In this document: positions 18,893 to 27,659 of the stretch, piece by piece
How positions within the stretch are numbered: position 1 is the first letter of the stretch
How the letters are laid out: the number at the start of each line of letters is the position of its first letter
Source of the DNA: Mycobacterium sp.
GTDB taxonomy: Bacteria > Actinomycetota > Actinomycetes > Mycobacteriales > Mycobacteriaceae
Direction: 5' to 3'
NCBI RefSeq assembly: GCF_029961025.1
Contig: NZ_JASBVP010000002.1
Location: 248,001-312,000, forward strand
DNA length: 64,000 bases
The notes under the pieces: model-generated
Database searches by the model: none
The model's input: the letters and a program-made list of their open reading frames with translations, nothing else
What the model was told of the DNA's origin: nothing
Made by a program: the position numbers and the translations under genes

Positions 18893-19864
18893 ATGCCGAT
18901 CCCGGGCCTCGGGTCCGCACCCGCGGAGCCGTTTCGCGCGTTCCCGCCCGGGGTGTACCAGGACGCCCGGATTCACGTCGGCCACCGCCGGGCGGGCCTT
19001 GGGGACGGCGGTGGCACGCTGGTCACCCGAACCGCGCACTTCGAGCTGTACCGAAGCCCCGAACGCTGGTGCCTGATCCACGAGCTGCACCCAGACCAGC
19101 TGAGCAACGACCTCACCGGGATGCTCGTCGATGAGTTGTTCGCGCCCGGCTGGCTGCAGGGCAACCCGACATTCGAAAGCGCGTTCACCGGATTGGTGCG
19201 CACCACGATCGACGATCCGCTCCGGGCGTGGCTGGTGTTCTACCGAAACACCCTCGGGGACCTCCAGCACGCCCGAAGCCCGCATTCCGGTGGCCGCCCT
19301 GCGGGCACAACGGCCGGGATGGCTCCCGTCTACGACCGCGCGCTGACGCTGGTGCCGGCGGGCCGGGTGCTGGATCTGGGCTCCTGCTTCGGTTTTCTGC
19401 CGCTGCTGCTGACGGGGACGCGGCGGCACACGGTCACGGCCAGCGATATTTCGGCGCCCACGATGACGTTGCTGGCCACCGTCGCGCACGCTTTGGGCCG
19501 GCGCATCGAAACGATCGCCTGCGACGCCGCTCGAGTCCCGCTGCCCGACAACGCCGTCGACACCGTCACCGCCATTCATCTGCTCGAGCACCTGACCCCC
19601 GAGCACACGATGGCGGTGCTCCGCGAAGCGCTTCGGCTGGCCCGCCGCAGGGTGATCGTCGCGGTGCCCTTCGAGCCCGAACCCAACCCGGCGTTCGGTC
19701 ACCGGCAGACATTCGACCTGCCCGCGCTCACCGAGATCGGCCGCGGCCTGGGGACCCGCTGTGCCGTCTTCGAACATCACGGCGGCTGGCTGGTGCTGGT
19801 CCCGGAGTGCGCCGACGCCACCGACCCGGTCACCCACCGACCCGGCCCCGACCGGCACCGCTGA
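18893..19864 (+). CDS. mftM: SAM-dependent methyltransferase, probably MftM
   Basis: A 323-aa class I methyltransferase with motif I VLDLGSCFGFLPLLL near residue 157, TASDIS, IACDAARVPLPDNAVDTVTAIHLLEHL and a hydrophobic end. In M. smegmatis the enzyme that methylates the mycofactocin oligosaccharide (MftM) is encoded in a methanol-dehydrogenase neighbourhood, and this gene sits 11 bases after the vWA gene of the same locus. The assignment therefore rests on context and general similarity. A generic methyltransferase is the alternative. The N-terminal 150 residues are specific to this family. Confidence 0.7.
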   Translation: MPIPGLGSAPAEPFRAFPPGVYQDARIHVGHRRAGLGDGGGTLVTRTAHFELYRSPERWCLIHELHPDQLSNDLTGMLVDELFAPGWLQGNPTFESAFTGLVRTTIDDPLRAWLVFYRNTLGDLQHARSPHSGGRPAGTTAGMAPVYDRALTLVPAGRVLDLGSCFGFLPLLLTGTRRHTVTASDISAPTMTLLATVAHALGRRIETIACDAARVPLPDNAVDTVTAIHLLEHLTPEHTMAVLREALRLARRRVIVAVPFEPEPNPAFGHRQTFDLPALTEIGRGLGTRCAVFEHHGGWLVLVPECADATDPVTHRPGPDRHR

Positions 19865-19925
19865 CGGGCAGCTGGGCCGCCGCCGCGGGCCCGGGCGCAC
19901 CGGGTTCCGGGGTGCGCGGTGGGTG

Positions 19926-19944
19926 AACCAACGTGAAACCAACC
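19926..19944 (+). promoter_or_regulatory. Strong phased heptamer site upstream of propionyl/acetyl-CoA synthetase
   Basis: AACCAAC-GTGA-AACCAACC: two heptamers with 11-bp period, 134 bases before the downstream ATG (20078). It is near-identical in core and orientation to the sites before the ALDH operon (48492-48510) and the mce operon (43157-43175). This implies a separate promoter for the ligase gene. Confidence 0.6.
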
Positions 19945-20077
19945 TCGCGACCCTACCCTGGACGCCATCCACGGCCGCCGGACGCGCCACACGAAGGGGC
20001 AATCAGGATGAACCGTCGATGATCAACCGCCCGCGACCCAGTCGATGGCGGTGTCCTTCGTCGAAGGTGTTTGCGCG

Positions 20078-21955
20078 ATGAGCACCGGCAGATATCGGGA
20101 GCTGTTCGAGGCCAGCCTGAAAGATCCCGCGGGTTTCTGGTCCGACGCGGCGCGGGCGGTGACCTGGACCCGTGAGCCACAGCGGGTACTCGACGACAGC
20201 AATCCCCCGTTCTACCGGTGGTTTCCCGACGCGGAACTGAACACCTGCGCCAACGCGCTGGACCGTCACGTCGCCGCCGGGCGCGGCGACCAGGCGGCGC
20301 TGATCTATGACTCGCCGGTCACCGGCACTCGACGCACCTACAGCTACCGCGAACTGCTGGAGGCGACCTCGCGGTTTGCCGGGGCGCTGCGCGCGCTCGG
20401 GGTGGGCAAGGGTGACCGCGTGGTGATCTACCTGCCGATGATCCCCGAGGCCGTCATGGCCATGCTGGCGAGTGCCCGGCTGGGCGCCGTGCACTCGGTG
20501 GTGTTCGGCGGCTTCGCCGCCCACGAACTCGCGACCCGCATCGACGACGCCCAGCCGAGCGTTGTGGTCTCGGCCTCGTGCGGCATCGAGCCGACCCGGG
20601 TCGTCGAGTACAAGCCGATGCTGGACGCCGCGCTGGAATTGTGCACCCACAAGCCGGCGGCGTGCGTCATCGTGCAACGCGACCAACAGCGCTGCCCGTT
20701 GACCCCCGGCCGTGACCTGGAATGGCACCAGCTGGTCGCCGGCGCCCAGCCCGTCGATCCGGTGCCCGTGGCGGCCACCGACCCGCTGTACATCCTCTAC
20801 ACCTCGGGCACCAGCGCGGCGCCGAAGGGCATCGTCCGGGATAACGGCGGGCACGCCGTCGCGCTGCTGTGGAGCATGCGCCACATCTACGACATCGAAC
20901 CCGGCGAGGTGTTTTGGGCGGCCTCAGACGTCGGTTGGGTGGTCGGCCATTCCTACATCGTGTATGGCCCGCTGCTGCACGGCGCGACGACGGTGCTCTA
21001 CGAGGGTAAACCCGTCGGTACCCCGGACGCGGGGGCGTTTTGGCGCGTTGCGTCCGAACACCGGGTGAAGGCCCTGTTCGCGGCCCCGACCGCGATCCGG
21101 GTGATCCGCAAGGAGGATCCGGAAGGCGCGCACATCGCCCGCTACGACCTGTCCGCGTTGCGCTACCTCTTCCAGGCCGGGGAACGGCTGGACCCCGACA
21201 CCTACAACTGGGCCTCACAGAAGCTGGGCATTCCGGTGATCGACCACTGGTGGCAGACCGAAACCGGCTGGGCGATCGCCGCCAACCCGATGGGCGTCGA
21301 GCCGCTGCCGATCAAACCCGGCTCACCCACCGTGCCGATGCCGGGCTATGACGTGCGCATTTTGCGGGCCGACGGCTCCGGGTGTGAACCGGGTGAGGAG
21401 GGCGCGATCTGCATCAGGTTGCCGCTGCCGCCGGGCACATTGCCCACCCTGTGGCGTGACGACGACCGCTACCAGGCGTCGTATCTGTGCGAGCATCCCG
21501 GCTACTATCTCACCGGGGACGGCGGGTACCTCGACGAGGACGGCTACTTGTTCGTGATGGGCCGTATCGATGACGTCATCAACGTTGCCGGACACCGGCT
21601 TTCCACCGGGGCCATCGAAGCCGTGCTGGCAACGCATCCGGCTGTGGCCGAATGCGCGGTGATCGGTATCGCCGACGAGATCAAGGGCGAGGTGCCCCGC
21701 GGATTCGTGGTGCTGAAGGCCGGGGCTTCCGCCGCCGGCCTGGCCGAGGAGCTCATCGCGCTGGTGCGCGAGGAAATCGGCGCGGTCGCCGCCTTCAAGC
21801 AGGTGGAGGTGGTTGCGGCGCTGCCGAAAACCCGCTCGGGCAAAATCCTGCGCAAGACCATGCGCGGCATCGCCCACGGCAGAGACGAGCCGGTCCCGTC
21901 CACCATCGAAGACCCAAACGTGTTGGAGGCGTTAAAGCCGATCCTGCGGCCTTGA
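20078..21955 (+). CDS. Propionyl/acetyl-CoA synthetase (PrpE-like)
   Basis: A 625-aa AMP-forming acyl-CoA synthetase of the ACS/PrpE type. It begins MSTGRYRELFEASLKDPAGFWSD, as PrpE does, and carries YTSGTSAAPKGIVRD, DHWWQTETGW, GRIDDVINVAGHRLSTGAIE and LPKTRSGKILRKTMRG. It would activate the short acid (formate excluded, propionate or acetate likely) arising from alcohol oxidation. It resembles PrpE more than the acs at 9787. I start at ATG 20078 because it fits PrpE N-termini; the track ORF opens 33 bases earlier. Downstream is a zinc alcohol dehydrogenase with 41 bases between. Confidence 0.85.
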   Translation: MSTGRYRELFEASLKDPAGFWSDAARAVTWTREPQRVLDDSNPPFYRWFPDAELNTCANALDRHVAAGRGDQAALIYDSPVTGTRRTYSYRELLEATSRFAGALRALGVGKGDRVVIYLPMIPEAVMAMLASARLGAVHSVVFGGFAAHELATRIDDAQPSVVVSASCGIEPTRVVEYKPMLDAALELCTHKPAACVIVQRDQQRCPLTPGRDLEWHQLVAGAQPVDPVPVAATDPLYILYTSGTSAAPKGIVRDNGGHAVALLWSMRHIYDIEPGEVFWAASDVGWVVGHSYIVYGPLLHGATTVLYEGKPVGTPDAGAFWRVASEHRVKALFAAPTAIRVIRKEDPEGAHIARYDLSALRYLFQAGERLDPDTYNWASQKLGIPVIDHWWQTETGWAIAANPMGVEPLPIKPGSPTVPMPGYDVRILRADGSGCEPGEEGAICIRLPLPPGTLPTLWRDDDRYQASYLCEHPGYYLTGDGGYLDEDGYLFVMGRIDDVINVAGHRLSTGAIEAVLATHPAVAECAVIGIADEIKGEVPRGFVVLKAGASAAGLAEELIALVREEIGAVAAFKQVEVVAALPKTRSGKILRKTMRGIAHGRDEPVPSTIEDPNVLEALKPILRP

Positions 21956-21996
21956 GCCGCAGCAAAACCCCATCAAGCCACTGGAGGAGGGTGCAG

Positions 21997-23061
21997 TTGA
22001 AGGCGCTGGTTTATCACGGAGCCGGAAAGAAAGCGTGGGAAGACGTCCCCGACCCCGGCATCGAGCACCCGACGGACGCGGTGGTGCGCGTCGAAGCGGT
22101 CACGATCTGCGGCACCGATCTGCACATCCTCGGCGGCGACGTGCCCGAGGTGACCCCCGGGCGGATACTCGGGCATGAGGCCGTGGGAACCGTCACCGCG
22201 GTCGGCTCCGGCGTGCATACCCTGGCGGTCGGGGACCGGGTACTGGTGTCGTGCATCAGCTCATGCGGCAGCTGCCGGTACTGCCGCCGGGGCAGCTACG
22301 GGCAGTGTTTGGGCGGGGGCGGCTGGATCCTCGGTCATCTGGTGGACGGCACCCAGGCCGAGTACGTGCGGGTGCCGTTCGCCGACAACTCCACCCACAA
22401 GCTGCCCGACGGGGTCGGTGCCGAGCAAATGCTCATGCTCGCCGACATCCTGCCCACCGCCTACGAAGTCGGTGTCCTCAACGGCCGGGTCCGTCCCGCC
22501 GATGTCGTGGCCATCGTCGGCTCGGGCCCGATCGGGTTGGCGGCGATCCTGACGGCGAAATTGTTCAGCCCCAGCCACATCGTCGCGATCGATGTGGCGG
22601 ATTCACGGCTGAAGGCGGCGCAGGGGTTCGGCGCCGACGTGGTGGTTAACCCCGGTGTCGACGACCCCGCGGCGGTGATCGCCGGGCTGACCGGGGGTTT
22701 GGGGGCGGATGTCGCGATAGAGGCCGTCGGCCGGCCGGAGACGTTCGAGCAGGCGGTGCGATTGGTCCGCCCCGGCGGACATGTCGCCAACATCGGCGTC
22801 CACGGCGAGCCGGCGACGCTGCACCTGGAGGATATCTGGATCAAAAACCTCACCATCACCACCGGTTTGGTGGACACCTTTTCCACGCCGACGTTGATCG
22901 AACTCGTGGCCAGCGGCCGGCTGGACACCGCGCCGATGATCACCCACCGGTTCACTCTCGACGAGTTCGAAACCGCCTACGACGTGTTCGGCCGGCCGGC
23001 CGACACCGCGGCGCTCAAGGTACTGCTCAGCGCGTCCGCCCAGCCGGCTGTGGTGGGGTGA
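21997..23061 (+). CDS. Zinc-dependent alcohol dehydrogenase
   Basis: A 354-aa medium-chain dehydrogenase. The catalytic-zinc site is TICGTDLHI with GHEAVG, and structural-zinc cysteines are in CISSCGSCRYCRRGSYGQC. The NAD(P) fold is VAIVGSGPIGLAAI. It probably starts at TTG 21997 (LKALVYHGAG), which has GGAGGAG 8 bases upstream; no ATG fits and the track ORF begins deep inside the previous gene. It likely oxidises an alcohol or reduces an aldehyde for the neighbouring acyl-CoA synthetase. The exact substrate is unknown. Confidence 0.88.
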   Translation: MKALVYHGAGKKAWEDVPDPGIEHPTDAVVRVEAVTICGTDLHILGGDVPEVTPGRILGHEAVGTVTAVGSGVHTLAVGDRVLVSCISSCGSCRYCRRGSYGQCLGGGGWILGHLVDGTQAEYVRVPFADNSTHKLPDGVGAEQMLMLADILPTAYEVGVLNGRVRPADVVAIVGSGPIGLAAILTAKLFSPSHIVAIDVADSRLKAAQGFGADVVVNPGVDDPAAVIAGLTGGLGADVAIEAVGRPETFEQAVRLVRPGGHVANIGVHGEPATLHLEDIWIKNLTITTGLVDTFSTPTLIELVASGRLDTAPMITHRFTLDEFETAYDVFGRPADTAALKVLLSASAQPAVVG

Positions 23062-23199
23062 CGTTCGGCCGGCCGCAACGTCAGGCGATTCATGGAGGTT
23101 GGCACTCCCCGACTCCGACCCGGCGGAGGTGGCTAGCATTGGCTGCAGCCCGGCGGCGCCGCGTCGGGAACTGTCGCACACCGTGGTGAAGGACCTACG

Positions 23200-23547
23200 A
23201 TGACCCGCACTCCCGAGGAAGTATTCGCCCATCACGCCCAGGCGCTCGCCGCCGGCAACCTCGATGAGATCGTCACCGATTACGCCGATGACGCGATCTT
23301 CATCTCACCGAGCGGGGTCCGTCGCGGCCGGGACGGCGTTCGTGCCGCGTTTGCGGAGCTGCTCGACGGCATTCCGAACGCGGTGTGGGATGTGAAAACC
23401 CAAATCTTCGCCGACGACGTGCTGTTTCTGGAATGGGCGGCCGATTCCGCGAAAGCCCGAGTCGATGACGGGACCGACACTTTCGTGTTCGCCGATGGGT
23501 TGATCAGGGTCCAAACCGTCCGGTATACGCTGCAGCCCAAGGGATAA
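23200..23547 (+). CDS. SnoaL-like / NTF2-fold protein
   Basis: A 115-aa protein with the NTF2-like pattern EVFAHHAQALAAGNLDEIVTDYADDAIFISPSG and a C-terminal strand LIRVQTVRYTLQPKG. SnoaL-like proteins bind small hydrophobic ligands or act as cyclases, isomerases or carriers; function here is unknown. RBS GAAGGA lies 9 bases before the ATG. A likely promoter with a TAGCAT -10 hexamer is in the 138-base gap after the alcohol dehydrogenase, so it is probably separately transcribed. Confidence 0.8.
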   Translation: MTRTPEEVFAHHAQALAAGNLDEIVTDYADDAIFISPSGVRRGRDGVRAAFAELLDGIPNAVWDVKTQIFADDVLFLEWAADSAKARVDDGTDTFVFADGLIRVQTVRYTLQPKG

Positions 23548-23692
23548 CGCGGCATCTGGTGCAGTCCGCCGGGCCGCGACCCGCCGGCTTGCGGCCCCGG
23601 CCGGACAGTCCCGCGCGGTGAGGATCGCGGAACGACAGACATCGGCGCCGGGTGCTGTCCGCGGCGCCGGCGAGGTGGATTAGTTTGACTGC

Positions 23693-24520
23693 ATGCCAGT
23701 CCAACGCGTCGCGTCGCCATTGATGCTCGAACTCGAGCCGGTCATCATCGACACCTATTCCCGCCACATCGAGACGGCCGCACCGTGGTATGCGCATGAC
23801 TATGTGCCGTTTGACCGTGGCCGGAATTTCAAGTCGCTCGGCGGCTGCGATTGGGACCCGTCGCAGGTTACGCTGCCAGATCACGTCACCGACGCGCTGC
23901 AGATCGTGCTGATCACCAAGGATAACCTCGCCGGCTATTATCACCGGCTGGCAGAGCATTTCGTGTTAGCGGGCTGGTGGGGCAAGTGGATCGGCCGCTG
24001 GACCGCCGACGAGGCCCTGCACGCGTTCGCGCTGCGTCAAAACCTGGTGCTGACCCGCCAGATCGACCCCGTCGCCAGCGACGGGGTTCGCGTCGAGCAG
24101 GTGATGAAAGGCCGCCCGCCCGACGACCATACCCAGGTCGAGGCGCTGGTGTTCATGACGTTGTGGGAGCGCGCGCACGCGGTGTTTCTGCGGCGGCTGG
24201 CCACCCGGATCGACGAACCCGTGCTGCGTGGCCTGGTCGAGGTGATCGCCGCCGACGAGGAGCGCCATGAGACGTTTTTTGCCGAGATGGTCCGGGCCTG
24301 CCTGCGCATCGTGCCGGCGGCGACGATCGCCGCGATCGTTGCCTGTGCCCTCGAACTGCAGGTGGTCGGTGCGGACATCGACGCCTATAAGGACAAGGTC
24401 CGCCGCGTCGCCGAGGCCGGCATATTCGGCCCGGACACCCTGCGCGACGTGATTTCCGACCGCATCAAGGCCTGGAATCTGGCGCAGCTTCCCGAGCTGA
24501 GCACCTTCATCGTCACCTGA
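23693..24520 (+). CDS. Acyl-ACP desaturase (DesA2-like)
   Basis: A 275-aa diiron desaturase-family protein resembling M. tuberculosis DesA2 (Rv1094) from end to end (LELEPVIIDTYSRHIE, HDYVPFDRGRNFKSLGG, LITKDNLAGYYHRLAEHF). Diiron ligand motifs are WTADEALHAFALR and ADEERHETFF, plus an upstream Glu-rich helix. It would introduce a double bond in an acyl-ACP for lipid or mycolate synthesis. It sits alone, unlike desA1 and desA2 contexts I know, and could be an additional paralogue. The canonical first ExxH pair should be checked before assuming activity. Confidence 0.85.
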   Translation: MPVQRVASPLMLELEPVIIDTYSRHIETAAPWYAHDYVPFDRGRNFKSLGGCDWDPSQVTLPDHVTDALQIVLITKDNLAGYYHRLAEHFVLAGWWGKWIGRWTADEALHAFALRQNLVLTRQIDPVASDGVRVEQVMKGRPPDDHTQVEALVFMTLWERAHAVFLRRLATRIDEPVLRGLVEVIAADEERHETFFAEMVRACLRIVPAATIAAIVACALELQVVGADIDAYKDKVRRVAEAGIFGPDTLRDVISDRIKAWNLAQLPELSTFIVT

Positions 24521-24815
24521 GCCGATGCCGCCGGCGGCGGCAAACCACCCAAGGCGGCCATCGGGGCGCGCCGCGACACCATCGTTGGCAGCGCCCGCTT
24601 TACACCGGTGTTGCGGCTGGCGGTGGGGGGTCGCCGGGCCGGCGGCCGCGGCACGCCTCGCGGCGGCGTGCCAACCCGGTGTCGGATTTTCCGCACCGAT
24701 GTTTCCGGTCAGCGTAAGGTCAGGCGATGAGCCGGATTTCCACCCTGGCCCACCGGGATGGATTCGTGCCATTGGATGCAGGCATTCGGTCCGGAAAGGA
24801 CGGGAAGGAACACCC
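24521..24815. other. Intergenic region before copZ-like gene
   Basis: About 295 bases, mostly very GC-rich. The track ORF 24525-25022 extends the copZ-like frame upstream in low-complexity sequence, which I reject. A strong RBS (GGAAGGAA) lies at the right end. No other structured element is clear. Confidence 0.4.
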
Positions 24816-25022
24816 ATGAGCGCACTGACGGTTACGGTCACCGGGATGACGTGCGAACACTGTGTCAAATCGGTACGTGAGGAGGTCGGCAACATCCCCG
24901 GTGTCACGGCGGTGGACGTGGATCTGGCCAGCGGCAAAATGACCGTCGAAAGCGATGGCCCGATCGACGCCGACGCGGTCAAGAACGCCGTGGAAGAGGC
25001 CGGCTACCAGCTGGCCGGCTGA
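24816..25022 (+). CDS. Heavy-metal-associated (HMA) protein, CopZ-like
   Basis: A 68-aa single HMA domain with metal-binding GMTCEHCVKSV (CxxC) near the N-terminus and a beta-alpha-beta-beta-alpha-beta layout ending EEAGYQLAG. Members are Cu(I) chaperones handing copper to P1B-ATPases. The ATG at 24816 follows GGAAGGAA by 5 bases. The ATPase that follows 158 bases downstream has its own HMA domain, so the two likely work together. Confidence 0.9.
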   Translation: MSALTVTVTGMTCEHCVKSVREEVGNIPGVTAVDVDLASGKMTVESDGPIDADAVKNAVEEAGYQLAG

Positions 25023-25108
25023 GGGCCCACTGGCCGGGCGCGTACCGCGGCTTACGCACCAGGCCGGCCGGCCCTGAGGCGGGGACAGGTGCTGCCCACG
25101 GGAGCGGT

Positions 25109-25127
25109 GATCAACGTTTAGCCAACC
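25109..25127 (+). promoter_or_regulatory. Degenerate phased heptamer site upstream of the CtpA-like gene
   Basis: Reads GATCAAC-GTTT-AGCCAACC, then TTTGCG; CAAC cores are 11 bases apart. It is 53 bases before the ATPase start, in the same orientation to the gene as the strong sites elsewhere. It has mismatches in the first heptamer, so this is moderate evidence only. Confidence 0.35.
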
Positions 25128-25136
25128 TTTGCGTGT

Positions 25137-25154
25137 CAATTTGGTCACAAATTG
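25137..25154. promoter_or_regulatory. Inverted repeat CAATTTG-GTCA-CAAATTG upstream of ctpA-like gene
   Basis: Perfect 7-bp arms with a 4-base spacer, AT-rich against a GC-rich background, ending 26 bases before the ATPase ATG. The position and symmetry fit an operator for a dimeric metal-responsive repressor. It could alternatively overlap the promoter -10. Confidence 0.5.
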
Positions 25155-25180
25155 CTCTGCGTGGATGAGAGGCTGCACGG

Positions 25181-27511
25181 ATGACGGTCGGCGCCGACAT
25201 GACTCGGCATATCGAGTTACGAATCGGCGGCATGACCTGCGCCTCGTGCGCGGCCCGGATCGAGAGGAAGCTCAATAAGATCGAGGGCGTCGTCGCCGCG
25301 GTGAACTTTGCGACCGAAACGGCCAGCATCGACTACTCCGGGCGGCTTTCACCCGAGCACCTGGTGACCGCGGTTGAGCAGGCCGGCTACAGCGCCCAAC
25401 TGCCGCAGCCCGCAGCGCCGCCCGCAGCCGCCCAAGCGGCGCCGGGCGAACCGGATCCTGTCGTGGCATTTCGGCAGCGGCTGCTGATCTCGTTGGTACT
25501 GAGCGTGCCGGTGGTGGCGATGGCGATGATTCCGGCGCTGGAGTTCCCCAATTGGCAGTGGCTGTCGCTGACGCTGGCCGCCCCGGTGGCGGTGTGGGGG
25601 GCGCTGCCGTTTCACCGGGCGGCGTGGGCGAATCTGCGCCACCGGACCGCCACCATGGACACCCTGATCTCGATGGGCACCCTGGCGGCATTCGGCTGGT
25701 CGATTTATGCGCTGTTCTTCGGCACGGCCGGAATGCCGGGAATGCGGCATCAGTTCGTGCTGACCAGCGCCCGCACCGAATGCGGGGCCACCATTTATTT
25801 GGACGTTGCCGCGTGTGTCACCACGTTCATCCTCGCCGGTCGCTACTTCGAGGCCCGCTCGCGCCACCGCGCGGGCGCCGCGTTGCGCGCGTTGCTCGAA
25901 CTGGGCGCCAAAGACGTTGCGGTGCGCCGCAACGGCCTGGAGCAGCGGATCCCGATCGATCAGCTGGCGGTGGGCGATGAGTTTGTGGTGCGCCCCGGCG
26001 AGAAGATCGCCACCGACGGGAGGGTGATCGAGGGCTCCGCGGTGGTGGACGCGGCGCTGCTGACCGGGGAATCGGTGCCCGTGGAGGTTGTTCCCGGCGA
26101 CCCGGTGACCGGCGCGACGATCAATGTGGGCGGACGGATTGTGGTGCGGGCCAGCCGGATCGGCTCCGACACCCAACTGGCGCAGATGGCCAGGCTGGTC
26201 ACCGAGGCGCAGCGCGGTAAGGCGCGGGCGCAGCGGTTGGCCGACACGATCTCCGGGATCTTCGTGCCGCTCGTCATCGCCTTAGCGCTGGCGACGCTGG
26301 CGTTTTGGATTGGCACCTGCGGGTCGCTGACCACGGCGTTCACCGCGGCGATCGCGGTGTTGATCATCGCCTGCCCATGCGCGCTCGGCCTGGCCACACC
26401 GACCGCCCTGTTGGTCGGCACCGGTCGCGGGGCGCAACTGGGGATTCTCATTAAAGGCCCCGAGGTGCTGGAAACCACCCGCCGCATCGACACCGTCGTT
26501 TTGGACAAGACCGGCACCATCACCACCGGCACCATGACCCTGCTCGAGGTGGTCGCCGCCGACGGTGACCAGCCCGATGACGTGTTGCGGCTGGCGGGTG
26601 CGCTCGAAGACGCCTCGGAACACCCGATCGCCAGGGCGATCGCCAAGGCGGCACGCGAGCGGTTCGGTGAGCTGCCCGCCGTCGAGGGTTTTGAAAACCT
26701 GGAAGGCCTGGGCGTGCAGGGTGTCGCCGGCGGGCACGCCGTGGTGATCGGTCGCCGACGGCTGCTGGCGGAGCGCTGCGGGCAGCTGCCGGAGACCTTG
26801 GCGCGGGCGTTACAGCGGGCACAGGCGGCGGGTCAGACCGCGGTTGCGGTGGCCTGGGACGATAAACCCCGCGGGGTGCTGGTGGTGGCCGACGCGGTCA
26901 AGCCCACCTCCAAAGACGCGGTCGCGCAATTGCGCGCCCTCGGGCTGACACCGATCATGCTCAGCGGTGACACCGAGGCCGCAGCCCGCACCATCGCCGC
27001 GCAGGTCGGTATCGACCGGGTCATCGCCGAGGTGTTGCCGCAGGACAAGGTCGACATCGTGAAGCGGCTACAAGCCGAGGGCAAAGTTGTCGCCATGGTC
27101 GGCGACGGTGTCAACGATGCGGCGGCGCTGGCCCAAGCGGACCTGGGGATGGCCATGGGCACCGGCACCGATGTGGCCATCGAGGCCAGCGACCTGACAT
27201 TGGTGCGTGGTGACCTGCGGGTGGTTGCCGACGCGATTCGACTCTCGCGCAAGACGTTAGCCACGATCAAGGGCAACCTTTTCTGGGCCTTCGCCTACAA
27301 CATCGCCGCGCTGCCGCTGGCGGCCGCCGGAATGCTTAACCCGATGCTTGCCGGCGCGGCGATGGCGTTCTCGTCGGTGGCCGTCGTCGGGCACAGCCTG
27401 CGGCTGCGCAAATTCGAGCCGGCCGCGGCGCCGCCACCGCGCCATTCGTCGGCCGCGGGAAGCCGCGGGCAACACCGGGTACCCGAACCGCTGGGCGTCG
27501 CCGGGTCGTAA
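25181..27511 (+). CDS. P1B-type Cu(I)-exporting ATPase (CtpA/CtpB-like)
   Basis: A 776-aa copper-transporting P-type ATPase. The N-terminal HMA domain has GMTCASCAARIE; the membrane domain has the CPC motif ([19 protein letters not shown]), the phosphorylation site DKTGTITTGTM, the HP motif ASEHPIARAI and the hinge [22 protein letters not shown]. The last helices carry NMLAFAYN-type Asn and MAFSSVAVVGHSLRLRKF, matching CtpA/CtpB. The ATG at 25181 has GAGAGG upstream; ATG 25199 is an alternative. The preceding CopZ-like gene suggests copper efflux or delivery to cuproenzymes. Confidence 0.92.
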   Translation: MTVGADMTRHIELRIGGMTCASCAARIERKLNKIEGVVAAVNFATETASIDYSGRLSPEHLVTAVEQAGYSAQLPQPAAPPAAAQAAPGEPDPVVAFRQRLLISLVLSVPVVAMAMIPALEFPNWQWLSLTLAAPVAVWGALPFHRAAWANLRHRTATMDTLISMGTLAAFGWSIYALFFGTAGMPGMRHQFVLTSARTECGATIYLDVAACVTTFILAGRYFEARSRHRAGAALRALLELGAKDVAVRRNGLEQRIPIDQLAVGDEFVVRPGEKIATDGRVIEGSAVVDAALLTGESVPVEVVPGDPVTGATINVGGRIVVRASRIGSDTQLAQMARLVTEAQRGKARAQRLADTISGIFVPLVIALALATLAFWIGTCGSLTTAFTAAIAVLIIACPCALGLATPTALLVGTGRGAQLGILIKGPEVLETTRRIDTVVLDKTGTITTGTMTLLEVVAADGDQPDDVLRLAGALEDASEHPIARAIAKAARERFGELPAVEGFENLEGLGVQGVAGGHAVVIGRRRLLAERCGQLPETLARALQRAQAAGQTAVAVAWDDKPRGVLVVADAVKPTSKDAVAQLRALGLTPIMLSGDTEAAARTIAAQVGIDRVIAEVLPQDKVDIVKRLQAEGKVVAMVGDGVNDAAALAQADLGMAMGTGTDVAIEASDLTLVRGDLRVVADAIRLSRKTLATIKGNLFWAFAYNIAALPLAAAGMLNPMLAGAAMAFSSVAVVGHSLRLRKFEPAAAPPPRHSSAAGSRGQHRVPEPLGVAGS

Positions 27512-27531
27512 CGGTCACCGGTTTTGATTCT

Positions 27532-27549
27532 TTAATTTCGTTAATTTCG
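27532..27549. repeat. 9-bp tandem repeat (TTAATTTCG x2)
   Basis: Two perfect head-to-tail copies of TTAATTTCG, AT-rich, 20 bases after the ATPase stop. A related TTGTTGCGTTGCGGGTTGCG follows. It may be part of the transcript end; no function is known. Confidence 0.4.
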
Positions 27550-27614
27550 TTGTTGCGTTGCGGGTTGCGTGAGGGGCGCGGCCGGCCGCGGCGATTAGGG
27601 CCACGACGCCTTAG

Positions 27615-27630
27615 CACCGGTCACCCGGTG
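27615..27630. terminator. Hairpin between convergent ctpA-like and ferredoxin genes
   Basis: CACCGG-TCAC-CCGGTG forms a 6-bp stem with a 4-base loop, between the converging plus-strand ATPase (ends 27511) and minus-strand ferredoxin gene (ends 27660). It could serve both directions. There is no U tract. Confidence 0.4.
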
Positions 27631-27659
27631 ACGACGAGACAGCGGGAACCGGCTGGAGG

